DNA from: Cannabis sativa
Taxonomy: Eukaryota > Streptophyta > Magnoliopsida > Rosales > Cannabaceae
Assembly: GCF_029168945.1 (NCBI RefSeq)
Contig: NC_083601.1
Coordinates: 17,388,160-17,452,159 of the forward strand
Direction of reading: 5' to 3'
Length of the DNA stretch: 64,000 nt
The position numbers and the translations under genes were made by a program. Below, piece by piece: positions 1 to 11,962 of this stretch. The notes beneath the pieces are model-generated. The model worked only from the letters and a program-made list of their open reading frames with translations. It searched no databases and was not told the DNA's origin. How positions within the stretch are numbered: position 1 is the first letter of the stretch; each line of letters begins with the position of its first letter.

Positions 1-620
1 TAGAATTGGAAAATTGGCGTTTTTGAGAAAATAGAGATAAAATTTGATAAAATTGCAAAATTAAGTGAGACCCATTAACACACCATGGTCGGCCACTTAA
101 ATAGCTTTTTCAAATTAATATTTTCATTATTTTAATGCCAAATAATTCTAAACCTAAACCTAGTAGTTGCCTATAAATAGAAAGTGATGGCTCAGTCTCA
201 CGCAATGCTTTCATTAGTAAGCTGACAGAAATTTGTCTCTTCAGAAAAACTGAGCCTTCCCCACTTTCTATACCTTGGCCGAAACCCTCTCTCTCTTTTC
301 TCCTTCATCTTTTTCGACCCTAGTGAAAGAGTAAGTGCCCACACACAGCAAGCAGTAACTCAATCATAGATTGGAAGACTGTGAAGGATCAATATTGAAG
401 AAGAAGGACATTCGGGCTCAGATCTTGATTATACTCTGCTACAGAAAGGATTCAAGGGTTAGAGATCTGAGTGGAAGGAGACATTAATTCCGCTGCATCA
501 ATGTAAGGTTTTCTTAACTTTATATGTGTTTAATTTATCGTTTTAGAAAGTTCATATTTAGGGTGTTTAAACAACATACTTGTGAGTAGATCTAAGATCC
601 TGGTAAAATACTATCCAACA
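1..620 (+). repeat. Family K copia LTR, 3' portion (copy K1)
   Basis: The reverse complement of this stretch matches the left part of the LTRs at 11963-13857 and 21206-23036, and it ends CCAACA at 620, the family terminus. It is therefore the last third of a plus-oriented K LTR whose start lies left of the window. A TATA box (CTATAAATAG, 171-180) precedes the presumed transcript start. It interrupts the RNase H region of element C: the next bases, from 621, resume the C reading frame at the Asp-Gly-Ala-Ser motif. Whether it is a solo LTR or the 3' LTR of a complete element cannot be seen. Confidence 0.85.
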
Positions 621-2320
621 GATGGGGCATCCAATAGCGAAGGATCAGGGGGTGGAATGATCCTCATAAGTCCCAAAAAATTCAAGGTGCACGCTGCCAT
701 TAGATTTGAGTTTTCTACATCTAAAAACTAAGCCAAATATGAGGCTCTAATTGGAGGATTAAAACTCGCTCTTGAGATGAAAGTCGAGTACCTTCAAGCA
801 TTTAGTGACTCGCAGATCGTGGTTTGCCAAGTCAATGGAGAGTACCTAGCCCGAGGAGGGCGTTTGGCCAGATATCTTTCTTATACCTGTGAGTTATTGC
901 AAAAGTTTAGAAAGATAGTCGTTTGTAGAATACCTCGTGCTTATAATTCTCATGCAAATGCTCTGGTCCAACTGGCCTCGACAACAGAAGCAGAATTACT
1001 CGATGTAATTCCTATAGATGTATTAACTCATCCAACTATCAATCGAGATGAGATGATGGAGGTTGATACAGTCAAAAAGGTCACCTGATGACCCCGATAA
1101 TTAATTAGTTGAAAATAGGAACGCTTCCTGAAGATAAAACTGAAGCCAAGAAACTACGATATCGAGTCGCTCGATATGTCATTTATGACGACAAGCTCTA
1201 TCGCAGAAGCTTTAGTCAGCCATTACTTAAGTGCATCAATGGGATTGAATGCGATTACATACTTCGAGAAGTACACGGTGGGATCTGCGGTAACCATGCT
1301 GGTGGTAATTCCGTTGCTCTAAAAATCATGAGGCAAGGATATTACTGGCCAACATTGCGGGCAGATGCAGCTAACTTTGCCAAAAGATGTGACAAGTGTC
1401 AGCGAATAGCAACCTATGTAAATAGGCCACCGAGCCAATTAAATTCTATCACTAGTCCCTGGCCATTTGCAGTTTGGGGCATAGATTTAAACGGAGAATT
1501 TCCAAAAGGAAAAGGAGGAGTAAAATACGCAGTAGTCCCTGTCCATTACTTCACAAAATGAGCTGAAGCCAAGCCTCTTGTGACCATAACAACCTCCGAA
1601 TTGCGCGAGTTTGTTTATAGCGCCATCTTCTGCAGGTTTGGCATCCCTTATAAATTAATTTCTGACAATGGTAAACAATTTTATTGTAAGGAGATGCGCC
1701 AACTATGCGATGAGTTAGGGATTCAAAAGGCTTTTTCGGCAGTCGCATATCCTCAGAGGAATGGGCAAACTGAAGTGGTTAACAAGATCATTAAGCATAC
1801 CATCAAAGGTAAGCTCGAAGAAAGAAAGGGTACATGGCCAGAAGAACTTCCACAAGTTCTATGGTCGTATAATATAACTCCTCGCTCTACGACTGGTGAA
1901 ACCCCCTTTTCAATCTCTTACGGGTTTGAAGCCATGGTACCAGTCGAGGCTAGAGCAGGATCTTAAAGGAGAGATGTCTTCAACATCAACAGTAACATAG
2001 AAAATCAGTTGGTACAACTTGATTTTCTGGAAGGGAAATGCGATCAGGCTCATTTGAAAAATGTAGCCTATCAACAGCGAACAACTCGCTATTTCAACTC
2101 GAGGGTCAAAGAACGAAGTCTGCGAGTAGGAGATTTGGTTTTGCAAAAGGTCATGCCTAACACACGTAACTCATCACATGGAGTTTTTAGTGATAACTGG
2201 GAAGGGCCATACCTAATCGCTGAAAAAATTGGTAATGCGACTTACCGATTATCTGATCTCGACAGTACAATGATCAAGAGAGCTTGGAATGGCGAAAGCT
2301 TAAAGTATTACTTTCAATAG
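621..2320 (+). pseudogene. pol: Element C pol remnant: RNase H end and integrase
   Basis: The reading begins at the RNase H motif Asp-Gly-Ala-Ser, just after the K1 insertion, and continues through the SDSQIVV motif and a degraded HADAL-type motif (HANAL). A zinc-binding domain (HGGICGNH ... CDKCQ) follows, then the integrase core with WGID, SDNGKQF and QTEVVNK, so all three acidic catalytic positions remain. It ends with the GDLVLQKV and WEGPYLI C-terminal motifs. Disruptions are a stop at 730-732, a one-base deletion near 1087, a Trp-to-stop at 1559-1561 and a stop at 1963-1965. It is homologous to the open 643-codon segment of element A and cannot make a full protein as written. Confidence 0.9.
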
Positions 2321-2334
2321 TACTCGCATATATT

Positions 2335-2374
2335 TATACTTAGTCAATTTATTTCAATAAATGTACTAAGTATA
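2335..2374. terminator. Inverted repeat after C pol stop
   Basis: A perfect 9-bp inverted repeat (TATACTTAG ... CTAAGTATA) lies about 15 bp after the pol stop, between the converging sense and antisense genes. The same arms occur at the same place in B (42831-42871) and A (59654-59694) with different loops. A 3'-end or polyadenylation role is inference. Confidence 0.5.
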
Positions 2375-2552
2375 GGGGTATAACCTTATATTGTACTATT
2401 GATTATTATAATAATGAAATTTTCAAAGTTTTTAGAAATTTTTATCTTCTTCACAAGTTTTATACTTCTAAGTTATTACACCAAGCTGTAATGATAAAAA
2501 TATTGCGAATAGAAACGGTAGAGACAAATATCAAAAGACAAGCTTAAATTAT

Positions 2553-2629
2553 GCGAGTACCCATGTACCGCTTAATAAGTTTGCAAAAGTAAAATATCTT
2601 GAAATTATGCGTGAGTACCCGTGTACCGC
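2553..2629. repeat. Duplicated GAGTACCC..GTACCGC motif, element C
   Basis: Two copies (2553-2571 and 2609-2629) of a motif with core GAGTACCC-N2-GTACCGC. A and B each carry a similar pair between the end of pol and the antisense gene. Function unknown. Confidence 0.55.
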
Positions 2630-2694
2630 TAACAAAAAAAAATTAAAGTTTGATAATAGCAAAATAATACTTAGGAAATTAAAGAAGCTAGAGT

Positions 2695-4742
2695 CATGGA
2701 ATCGTCTGCGACCTTGCTTGCAGCACCATCATCGACTTCCTCTGCATCCGCATTCTCGGCCTCCTAAGGGAAAAGGTTTCCCCCACATCTGTGAGTTTGG
2801 GTAGGCGACATAGCACGAGAACCCTCGGCTATTTCAGCAGCTTCCGCTCCAAGGACTGTGAAGTCGAAGTCAGGAAACTTGGATAAAAGTCATGTAAATG
2901 TAGTCAGAAACAACTTGATCGTACTGTTTCTTCTCATTCTCTCTTTCAGTCTCAAGATCGCGAGTCATTTCCTTAACACGTGATTGCAATAGCTTGGCCT
3001 TGTCCTTTGCCTGCTTAGCCTTCTCCTCCGCCTGCTCCTTAGCCTTCCCGAGGTCCTCGACGTCTTTCTCTTTCGAAGTAACATCCAACTTCAGTTTCCT
3101 CACATTATCCTAAAGAAGAGCGTTTTGTTTTCTCAAGAGATCGACCTCCTTGGTACCTACGACAAAAGCCCTCGAGAACATAGTCATGAACTACGAGGCC
3201 AGTTCTGCGGAGCGTGGCAACAATTCCTCAGCAAGAATGCCCTCGACCTTGGACACGAACTTATCATGGAGAGTTATGATATTGCGAGCCCTAATAGTAG
3301 GATCGATCATGACTTTCTTCCCTTTGTCTTGGGAAATTTTGACCTGCTTTTTCGAGGAGTCGGCCACGGGAGTCGCAACGACCTCTCTTTTCCTCTTTTG
3401 TGGGATGACAGGAGAGGTGGTCGCAGTTCCAACTTTAGGCTTTCGATTGAGAATAGGGACCTGCTTCAGGAACGTCATTTCTGCGAGAAAGTCGTAAGAT
3501 AAGTATAATTTTATTCTACAAATGAACATGTATATATTCGATGTATTACCTGATGTTGGTCTTGATGTTTGTTTAAATAGACTCTTGTCTATTCTTTCCT
3601 TTTGCTTCTAAGACGGCTCCTTGTACACTGGTTCTCGCTGAAGGCAAGCGTTCTCAAGTATAAGTTTGTGTTCTTGCAATTTTGTAGTAGTACACAGCAA
3701 CTGCCAATTGCAATCTTGAAATCTGCAAGCAGGGTCCAGAACAGGTCGAGCCAGCCTATCTGCGATCAAATAAAAAGCAAACATTAGTGACTATACAAGG
3801 TAACAAAAATATATACTAAGTGTTGAGATACGCGACGTACTAGGTTGACGATTGAAGTCAGTCTTAACTCCTGGTACTTTAAACGCGTAGAACCAATTAG
3901 ATTTCCAATCCCCCATATTGGAAACCATACCTTCTACCCCATAATCTCATAATTGGCCCATTTATTAAAGTAGTAAAAGCTGTTATCGTGGCCAACGTTT
4001 TTTATGTCATAAAAATAGTTAAAATCCTCCATCGTTGGTTCCCCTTGCACATACTCCTTATAAATCTCATAAAACCCCAAAATTATGCGATAACTATTCG
4101 GGGTTAGTTAAAAGGGAGAGACATCGTAATGTCTGAGCATGGCTTTGACAAAAGGATGAAAGGATAAAGTTACTCCACATCAAAGAATAGGGATCGAAAC
4201 CACCACATCTTGCGTGGGGATAATTGCGGGGTTGGTAAAAGGAAAGTGAGGTCTTTGAGACGCTGAAGGGCGTAGGGTCCCTATTCGAACCGAATTCAAC
4301 TGTGCAAATGTATGCATGTCAGATTTGGTGACTCGCGAGACTAGGTCATCACATGAAAAGGGTTGATTCAGTTGAGCGTCGTCAACTGAATCCGTCTCGC
4401 TACCCTCAGCACTTTCTTCCTCCTCCGACTCGCAATCTGGAACCTCGAAGTCTTCCATTTTTTCGACTTCAATGTCAGGGGCATGTCTTGAATGAGTGAG
4501 AGATATTCATGAGCTGACACCGTAGATTTGCTGTTGCAAATCTCAACCATTACTGGTTCAACGAGTTCCTGAACCATCCTGTCTATCTCGTCCATAGATT
4601 GTGAACCCTGACGAGCAGCTCTAGCAGCAGGGACCTGCTCCTTAGAGATCAAGGTGGGTATGAAACTGTCCCTCTTCTCTGCTTCATCAGCAAAAGCCCC
4701 ACCTCCAAAGCCAATCATTTGGCTATCCGTCAAGTTGCTCAT
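2695..4742 (-). pseudogene. Element C antisense gene remnant (PF04195-like plus coiled coil)
   Basis: On the strand opposite to pol, an ATG at 4742 opens a product beginning MSNLTDSQ, like the MTDLSDSQ and MSDLSDS starts in A and B. An acidic stretch follows, then FTNPAIIPT, then after frameshifts and stops the remnants of the NMGDWKSKW motif (around 3900-3925). A splice-donor context CCTAGTACGT is kept near 3850, matching intron 1 of A. The later part is a Lys/Glu-rich coiled coil (2870-3529) ending in YDQVVSDYIY. Several frameshifts and stops interrupt it. Function is unknown; antisense additional ORFs are an established trait of the Tat lineage. Confidence 0.75.
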
Positions 4743-4847
4743 CTGAAAGATAGAACATCTTTTCAGTGTGGTGAAAGTGTGAGAATAAAAGAAGTGCCCT
4801 CACTCGCATAAAAAGGTTCAGAAAATATAAAGTATTAACCAGACATC

Positions 4848-5232
4848 TCAAGAAATGGCTAGGGGTGTCTCAGTAACATAATGATCATGTCGCCACATGA
4901 AAATTAAGATAATGAGACACACCCACCATTTCGAGAAACCAATCCTCGCAAAGTATAAGTCCCACATGTACAACTAACAGTGTATCTCAAGAAATGGCTG
5001 AGAGTTCCCCAGTATCCCAAGGGGCATGCATTCCCTGCATGACCATTGAGTTAATGGGAAACCCTCACCATTTTGAGAAACCTGGTTAGTCCTAACATGC
5101 GACTAAAAAGCAAGAAAAGCGAAAGCTGGCCGTATGTCTCAAATGGCTGGGCGTATCACAGTGACCCAAGAAACATGTGAGAGTTTACATGTGTATTAAG
5201 TTACTGCGACACACCCACCATTCAAAAGACTC
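4848..5232. repeat. Three tandem foldback repeats, element C
   Basis: Three separate ~90-bp imperfect palindromes (4848-4936, 4985-5078, 5137-5228). Each opens with AAATGGCT(G/A)(G/A)G and closes with its near complement (C)CACC(A)TTT, around less conserved centres. The first has an inner CATGT/ACATG stem. They lie upstream of the antisense ATG. A and B have two such units. They could be foldback regulatory or RNA structures, or relics of an inserted palindromic repeat. Confidence 0.75.
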
Positions 5233-5777
5233 AGACAGTTTTCACAACAAAAGCACACATAATTTGAAGGCTAAAAAATAAACCCCAAATTCTAACAGGG
5301 ATCAAAATAGCTAAATTTCAGATTTAATAAGTTATTTGGAAGTGTATGCGAGTATTCAAGATGTTCATCACGAACCTCGCGAGTATTCATAATACTCAAC
5401 GAGAAATGTGTTCTTCCTGAAACCCGTGATTATTCAAATTTCAGGCCTATATTTCCTAGAGAAATGCATAGTTTTGTCTGAAAGAAAATAAAGTTTCATA
5501 TATATGTCCTATTGTCTCATGCATTTTCTACCTCTTAAAACACGGAATACAGATTGATTTTCAAAAAAAAATAATAAAAGGGAATAGTTGCAAACAATTT
5601 TCCATTAACCTTGAAATATATCGATCTTCCTTAGACGGTTCTGTGAAAATTAAAAGCGTCTAAGTTCTTTTCTAGAAAATGTGAAAGAAGCTATGAGGTT
5701 TTACAAATCAGAGAAAAAGGACGATAAAAACGAAAATGAGAGGGAAAAGAAGTGAAGGATCATTTTGTATGAGGAGG

Positions 5778-5905
5778 TTTAAATACCATTATCCCTCATT
5801 AATTGGGATGGAGACATGTGGCAAGAGAATGCCTAAGGTTTCACAAGCCAACAGTTATCCATAACCACGCCTACACGGACTCTAACGAGTTTTGATGACG
5901 TGGCA
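5778..5905 (-). promoter_or_regulatory. Candidate antisense promoter, element C
   Basis: On the minus strand, GGTATTTAAA (5778-5787) is TATA-like. Upstream of it on that strand are CATGTG (5815-5820) and TGACGTGGCA (5896-5905). The block is conserved in A and B, where the first box is CACGTG. It fits a promoter for the antisense gene that starts at 4742; activity is inferred. Confidence 0.5.
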
Positions 5906-6057
5906 CCCCACATGGGTTAAGTATAATGATTACAGCCGTCTTTTCGAAACCCTCGATTAGACAACCAATAGTCACCATCTCGTGACAACCTTTCGCCTGC
6001 CTCTCGCTTATAGTTTCCTTCATGACATAAGATGTCAGTCGCGAAACTAGGGGCATG

Positions 6058-6929
6058 TGTTATAGTGAGAATTTCTCACCTAGAAACTCAAGACTAGGCT
6101 CCTATAAAAATGACATGTGGACTCACTCTCCTCGAGGAGGGCTTAGATGTCAGCAAGAGACCTCTTGAGTGAAAACCTCGCCTGAACCAGACTCAACAAG
6201 ATGATGTGACCTTGACAGAGTCTAGTCACGTTCGTATAGTTCGCACGAAGTAGGACCGAAGATTGGTTCAAGAGTCCCATATACCGAGATATATGCGAGG
6301 ACTAAAAGGATCTTCCTGCGAGGTTGTAAAGATCAATTCTTGACTCTGCAAGTTGGTCTGGATGACCCAACAGCCTTGACAACCCGATAAGGACTCACAT
6401 GTCTTAAGTTGTCGACTTATTGCAGGATGTCTGTATATGAGACTCAAACAGGACGCACACATCTCATACTCGACTGGTCTTCCACGCATCTTAAGCATGC
6501 AAGCTTATGCGAGAATATGAACAGACAACTCATACTATAGAAGTCGCATACGTTGTTGTATTTAGTGAATTAGGTCGAAACTGTTCTTCATTTATTGTAT
6601 TTACATTTTTTATTGATTTAAATGTTATATTCAATGTACAAACGAATTGATAATGAATTCAATCTCTGTGTAATCAAAGGACACTTGCTTTGTATATAAA
6701 GGAGTGATCCAACATGAAATGGATAAGACGGAAAAACCCATGCAATAGTGGACTAAATAGACCATGATCTGACTGAACCACTATATTTCTTTTGTGCTCT
6801 TTATATTTCCAGTACGTCTGTGTATCCATACTTTGAATACTCACCATTCTAGGTTGAGTACTCGCACATTTTTGTTTGTATTCTTAATTTATTATTTATT
6901 TTGGTGTTGTCTAAATTCCTCCAGCAACA
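6058..6929 (+). repeat. Element C 3' LTR
   Basis: 872 bp running TGTTATAGTG ... CCAGCAACA, preceded by the purine tract at 6043-6057 and closely related to the LTRs of A and B. The TATA box TATATAAAGG is at 6693-6702. A short hairpin GTGAGA-ATT-TCTCAC stands near its left end. The left partner LTR is outside the window. Confidence 0.9.
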
Positions 6930-7030
6930 ATTATATAACAATATAATTATTCAATCATAGTTAATTCATTCTAATTAGGGTTGCTAATCTATTTTACTAA
7001 TCTGGGGATATTACAATTATCCCCTCCTTA
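6930..7030 (-). repeat. Element E 3' LTR start and polypurine tract
   Basis: On the minus strand the purine tract TAAGGAGGGGATAAT (7030-7016) abuts TGTAATATCC, the LTR start at 7015. The LTR continues to 6930, where element C interrupts it. It matches the right end of the E 5' LTR at 35362-35447. Confidence 0.85.
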
Positions 7031-7050
7031 TAGAAATTTTGTCCCAAAAT

Positions 7051-9760
7051 TTACTTGAACAACTCGGGATATCTCTACCTCATGTCAAACTCTAATTCCC
7101 AGGTCGCCTATTCGACCTTACTGTTATCCCGTAACACTTTACTAACACCAGTGTTTTGTTCCTTATAACTTTCTCTCTTCTATTGAGTATGTACACTGGT
7201 TGTTCTTCATAAGACAAATTGGGCTGAAGTTCCAAAGCTTTGTAGCTCAAAATATGAGATGAGTTTGACACATATTTTCGAAGCATTGAAACATGGAACA
7301 CATGGTGTAGAGTTGCTAGCGCTTGGAGTATAGCCAATCTGTACGCCACTTGCCCTATCCTCTACAATATTTCAAAAGGTCCAATGAACGTCAGGCTAAG
7401 TTTTCCTCACTTGCCAAAGCATTTTACTCCTTTCATTGGTGAAATACGGAGAAATACCATATCTCCAACCTAAAAGTCAATATCCAATCACTTTGGATCA
7501 ACATAACTCTTTTTTCTACTCTGAGCAATAAGCATTAAGCCCCAATCTTATTAATTGCCTCACTTGTCTTCTGAACAGCTTCGGGACCCAGAAACTTTGT
7601 CTCACCTAACTCATCTCAGTGAATATGTGATCTACACTTTTTGCCATAGAGCAGTTCATAAAGGGCCCGAATAGTTGACTGATAAATGTTATTATAGGAA
7701 AATTTGACCAAGGGAAGGTACTTTACCCAAGATCCCTCAAAATCCAACACACATGTTTGTAGCATGTCTTCTAATATCTGAATTGATCTTTCAGATTGTC
7801 CACCTGTCTGAGGATGGAACTCTATGCTAAACTTCAATTGTGTACCCATAGCTCGTTGCAAACTCTCGTAGAATCTCGATGTGAACTTTGGATCTCTATC
7901 AGACACTATAGACTTTGAAGCACCGTGAAGACAAACTATTTCTCCGACATATAACTCAGCATACTGATCAATGGAGAAATTCGTTCGTACATGCAAAAAG
8001 TGACCTGACTTTTTATATCTGTCGACGATTACCCACATAGAATCATACTCCCCCGTAGTCTTAGGTAATCCAACCACGAAGTCCATTGTAATGTCTTCCC
8101 ATTTCCATTCTGGTAAGTTCAATGACTGTAGAAACCCTGTAGGCCTCTGATGCTCAGCCTTTACTTGCTGACAAGTCAAACACTTTGAAACATATTCCAC
8201 TATAGCATTCTTCATTCCTTGCCACCAATACATGGCTTTCAGGTCCTGCTACATCTTGTTCGTAGTAGGATGAACAGAGTAAGAAGTAGTATAGGATTCA
8301 TCTAGAATCTCCTTTCTGATATCAGCATCTATTGGAACACATACACGATTTTTAAACCGTAACATACCACTGCTATCTATAGTGAAATCTTTAACTTTGC
8401 CAGCTAATACTTTGTCTCAAATCTTATTCAACTCTGGATCTTTATGCTAAGCTTCTCTGATTCTTTCCAGCAATGTAGAGTGTAAGGTAATTTTAGCTAG
8501 TTGTCCCAGAACGAACTCAATATTAGCCTTTATCATCTCATCTACCAAGTGCTTTGAAATCTACTTCAGGTTAGTCATTTTTCATTGACCCTTCCAGCTC
8601 AAGGCATCGACCACTAAATTGGCCTTTCTATGGGGATAAAAGATTTCACAATCATAATCCTTCACCAACTTGAGCCATCACCTTTGTCTCATGCTTATCA
8701 ATACACCAGAGTTTCATCAATTAAAACTATCACTTGATTATCTAGAAAATCCTTGAATACTTGGTTCATTAAATCCATGAATGCTACCGGGGCATTGGTG
8801 AGTCCAAAAGACATCACTAGAAACTCATAACGTCCATACCTAGTACAAAATGCAATCATCAGGATATCCTCTTCTTGAATTCTCAATTGATGATAACTAG
8901 AACGAAGGTCAATCTTAGAAAAGATCATCTTACCCTTCAACTGGTCGAATAAGTCATCAATCCTGGGTAAAGGATATTTGTTCTTGATAGTGAGCTTGTT
9001 CAATTCCCAGTTATCGATACACATCCGTAGTGATCCATCTTTCTTCTTCATAAATAATATTGGAGCACCCCATGGTGAGAAACTCGATTTGATGAATCCA
9101 AGATCAAGTAACTCTTATAGTTGAATCTTTAATTCCCTTAGCTCTGTAGGAGCCATTTGATAGGGCGCTTTAGATACTGATTCTGCTCCCAAAACTAATT
9201 CAATCACAAATTCAATTTCCTGGTGAGGAGGTAATCTAGGCAAATCCTCTAGAAATACATCTAGAAACTCACACACCAGCCTGGTACTTTTAGGTCCAGT
9301 TGTAACAGGTCGTCCAGTATCCACTGCTGTAAATAGGAATCCTATGCATCCTTTGTGCATTAGTTCTCTAGTTTTCAAAATTGTAATTCTAGGTATGCGT
9401 GATCCTTGTACCTTTTCCACAAACACAGATGTAATGGCACTATCAGGTTCAAACACTACCATCTTCTGTTTACAATCGATTGTTGCCCCATGCTTGGATA
9501 AGAAATCCATTCCTAAAATTATATAGAAATCAGATAGGTATAATTTGATCAGGTTGGTGGTTAGTCAATCTAATAAGACAAAGATCTGATCCACCTAGTA
9601 GACATCATCATCTCCCTAAATGGTAACAAGGTTCCAAACCCAAAAGTATAAACACTAAGAGGTTTAAGAAAACTTTTGGTCACTCTACTTGACACATAAG
9701 AGTGTGTTGCTCCAGAATCAAATAACACAATATAGGAAAATCCATTAATAGTTAATTAAC
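7051..9760 (-). pseudogene. pol: Element E protease, RT and integrase remnant with chromodomain-like end
   Basis: On the minus strand, in order: the protease site Asp-Ser-Gly-Ala-Thr-His-Ser (9699-9719) and MDFLSKHGATIDC (9510); RT from [18 protein letters not shown] (9051), where the usual FIDDILVY active site reads LIDETLVY; a trace of RNase H (DYDCEIF ... DALS, about 8590-8690); integrase (8233-7616) with TMDFVVGLP, SDRDPKFTS and GGQSERS; then VFHVSMLRKYV (7349-7092) and a chromodomain-like tail with ATWE and RYPELFK to the stop at 7051. The RT thumb and most of RNase H are missing, so an internal deletion is present as well as frameshifts and stops. Non-functional; lineage assignment rests on the tail and protease motifs. 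Confidence 0.88.
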
Positions 9761-9849
9761 TTGTCACAACGGATGGACTAGCATCAGCGTCAGTCTAACT
9801 TACCATGAACAAACGTCCTGGATTTTGATTGTTGCTTTTCTTAGGTTCT

Positions 9850-10900
9850 TCCTTCTATGCTTGAGGACAGTCTCTGATAAAGTGGCCCACCATACCACAC
9901 TGGAAGCATGTTTTGGCCAGGTATTCACCTTGATGGTGTTTCTTACATTTAGGACACTTCAGGTATGATTGAATGTATCACCACAACTTTGACGGCCGCC
10001 CCCGAAACCTCTTTTTTGATCTAGATGATCTGGAAGTCTCAATTTTTCTCTTCTGATCAAGAATACTACCACCAGTCCCCTTATTGAAATTACCACCAGC
10101 ACTTGGAATTGATGTTGTACCAACATCCTTAGTAGTTTGTTTCTTAATTTATTGTTCAACCTCTTCGGCAGTCAGTGCTCGCTCTACAACTTTCTAATAC
10201 AAAGTGTCGTGATTAGTGGTCATCTTCAAGTCCCGACTAATTGCTGCATCCAACCCAGTAATATATTTTTGTTCTTAGGTGAAATATGTTAGTACCAAAT
10301 CGCAGTCAAACTTAGACAAGCGATCAAACACCAGTGTATATTCAGCCACTTACTTATCACCTTGAACTAGTTTCACAAAACCCTCCATTTGAGTTGTACA
10401 GATGGCTATGTTATAGAACTTTTCTTCAACCAAGTTCTTAAATTCTTCCCATGTCACCGTACTAAGGTCTCGAGATTGACCTACTAAATCCCACCAGGTG
10501 CGGGCATGCTCTTGAAACATGGAAGCGACATAGTTGACCCACTCATTTCCTAGTTCCTACTACCCCCATATTATCCAAAATATGAGTAATAGTACTCATC
10601 CATTGTTCTGCCTTTATAATATCAATACCACCCAAGAATGTTGGAGGTTGCAGCTTAACAAACCGCTCAAACACTGAATCTCAGTGTGGTTGCAGGGCTG
10701 ATCTAGGGTTGGCTACCACGGGAGCAAGAGCTAGAGGAATCAATTGCTCTACTTGAGCTGCCTAAACCGGTTGCATAATTCGGTGCAACTCTTGTTCTTG
10801 ACGAAGTATAATACTTTGCATTTCAGTAAACAATTGCTGCCAGTCGGCAGGAAGATTAACATTATTCACCCTCGTAGTATTCCCAGAATTATGTAGATGA
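9850..10900 (-). pseudogene. gag: Element E gag remnant
   Basis: The minus-strand translation contains a capsid-like segment (TWEEFKNLVEEKFYN, FVKLVQGDK, VAEYTLVFDRLSKF, about 10240-10460) typical of plant Ty3-gypsy gag. A basic stretch follows, then a CCHC zinc knuckle, Cys-Phe-Gln-Cys-Gly-Met-Val-Gly-His ... Asp-Cys, near 9868-9910. Stops within the capsid segment and frameshifts leave no long ORF. It sits directly upstream of the protease in the usual gypsy order. The N-terminus near 10900 is approximate. Confidence 0.75.
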
Positions 10901-11325
10901 GCGGGCGGTCCGGGTGGATTGGTTGGGTTATCACCCCGCTCTACAGACTCACCCTGTGATCTAGTTGGTTCTTAGGGTTCCTTCTTTCAAATAATCCTGA
11001 AATCAACAATCCTAGTGAGTCAGGCACCGATTCCACACTTACACACGTCATGCCAAAACCCTAATTAACACACACAATTCTCTTTGCCAAATATATCAAT
11101 TATTATTTACATTTAATAATCATGCTTTTCATTATATATATATATATCTTCTAGATGCTCATACGCTGCCTATTACTAAAAGTAGTAAACATTTATTCAC
11201 ATAAGCAGATAAGTATTTACTCTCAACACTTACTGTACCATGAGTCGAGCTTATTTTTGACGATGATTGTACATGTTCAGCCAGTCTTCAAGAATTTTAA
11301 AAACCTTGGTACTCTGATACAAAAT
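10901..11325 (-). other. Element E leader and tRNA-iMet-type primer site
   Basis: Untranslated leader between the 5' LTR and gag; I see no gene in it. Immediately inside the LTR edge the minus strand reads TTGTATCAGAGTACCAAGG (about 11323-11304), close to the TGGTATCAGAGC primer site of initiator-Met tRNA usual for chromoviruses. Confidence 0.7.
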
Positions 11326-11962
11326 TGTAAACGTCCTACTCAGAGGAATGCCACGTGTCGTGATTACAAGCTACTAATATCATTAATCGGGGTCTATAAG
11401 CCAGGTGATTTAAAACAAATATAAAACTTGGTTAAATAAATAAATTGCAATAAACATCGACATTTTAGTATAAACCAAAATAATTTAAAGTGACATATTC
11501 GGGATCCCGTAAAAATTTATTTTTCAAATATTACAAGTTATTTATTACATGCCGACCTAAGCGACAAAATAGAATTTCTATACTATTCCTGTTGGACCCA
11601 ACCCTCGTGGTCTAGCTTAGCTGGAACATGTACAAGTCATCCTCAAAGTCCTCGATCTCATGGTTGACCCGACACTACTTTACCCTTGCCTGCACAGTAG
11701 AGCACCCGTGAGCCTAGGCCTAGCAAGACAGAAAAAAAAGACAATATGATAATTATAATAATAATTATACTTCATACATTACGCCACTGCGTATATATAC
11801 TGAGCCATCACACTTTATATTAAATTATTATATATAATAATGTCATTATAATAAATGCCTATGCCATACAGACCTACGTGTTACGCTCACACGTCTTTTT
11901 ACATTTAAGGCCTTACAAGAGTTTGTCTCGGTTATAATCACCAAGTCTAACCTAGTTATGTC
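11326..11962 (-). repeat. Element E 5' LTR, segment 1 (3' end of LTR)
   Basis: Left edge TGTAAACGTCC (minus strand ends GGACGTTTACA). The segment contains a CATGTAC and CACCCGTGAGCC region typical of R/U5 parts of Tekay-like LTRs. It is interrupted at 11963 by copia copy K2. The remaining segments are probably 14200-14368, 19571-21205, 23042-24172 and 35067-35447. I see no coding sequence in them. Confidence 0.7.

Larger units (their letters stand above)
621..6929 (+). mobile_element. Element C: Tat-type Ty3-gypsy retrotransposon, 5' part outside window
   Basis: In order it holds the end of pol, an antisense gene remnant, three foldback repeats, a candidate antisense promoter, the purine tract GAAACTAGGGGCATG (6043-6057) and a complete 3' LTR. 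The layout matches elements A and B, but C is clearly more decayed. It inserted into the 3' LTR of element E: the sequence from 6930 continues the E LTR, and ATTAT at 6930-6934 is its expected right target duplication. The left half lies beyond the window, behind the K1 insertion. Confidence 0.88.

Noticed and set aside
621..2320. Endogenous pararetrovirus origin for the pol segments
   Set aside because: An integrase with zinc-binding and three-acid core follows RNase H, and LTRs with target duplications are present, which is the gypsy retrotransposon layout.
4848..5232. CRISPR-like array
   Set aside because: Spacing and repeats superficially regular, but each unit is a palindrome with diverged centre, in a plant retrotransposon; there are no identical direct repeats with unique spacers.
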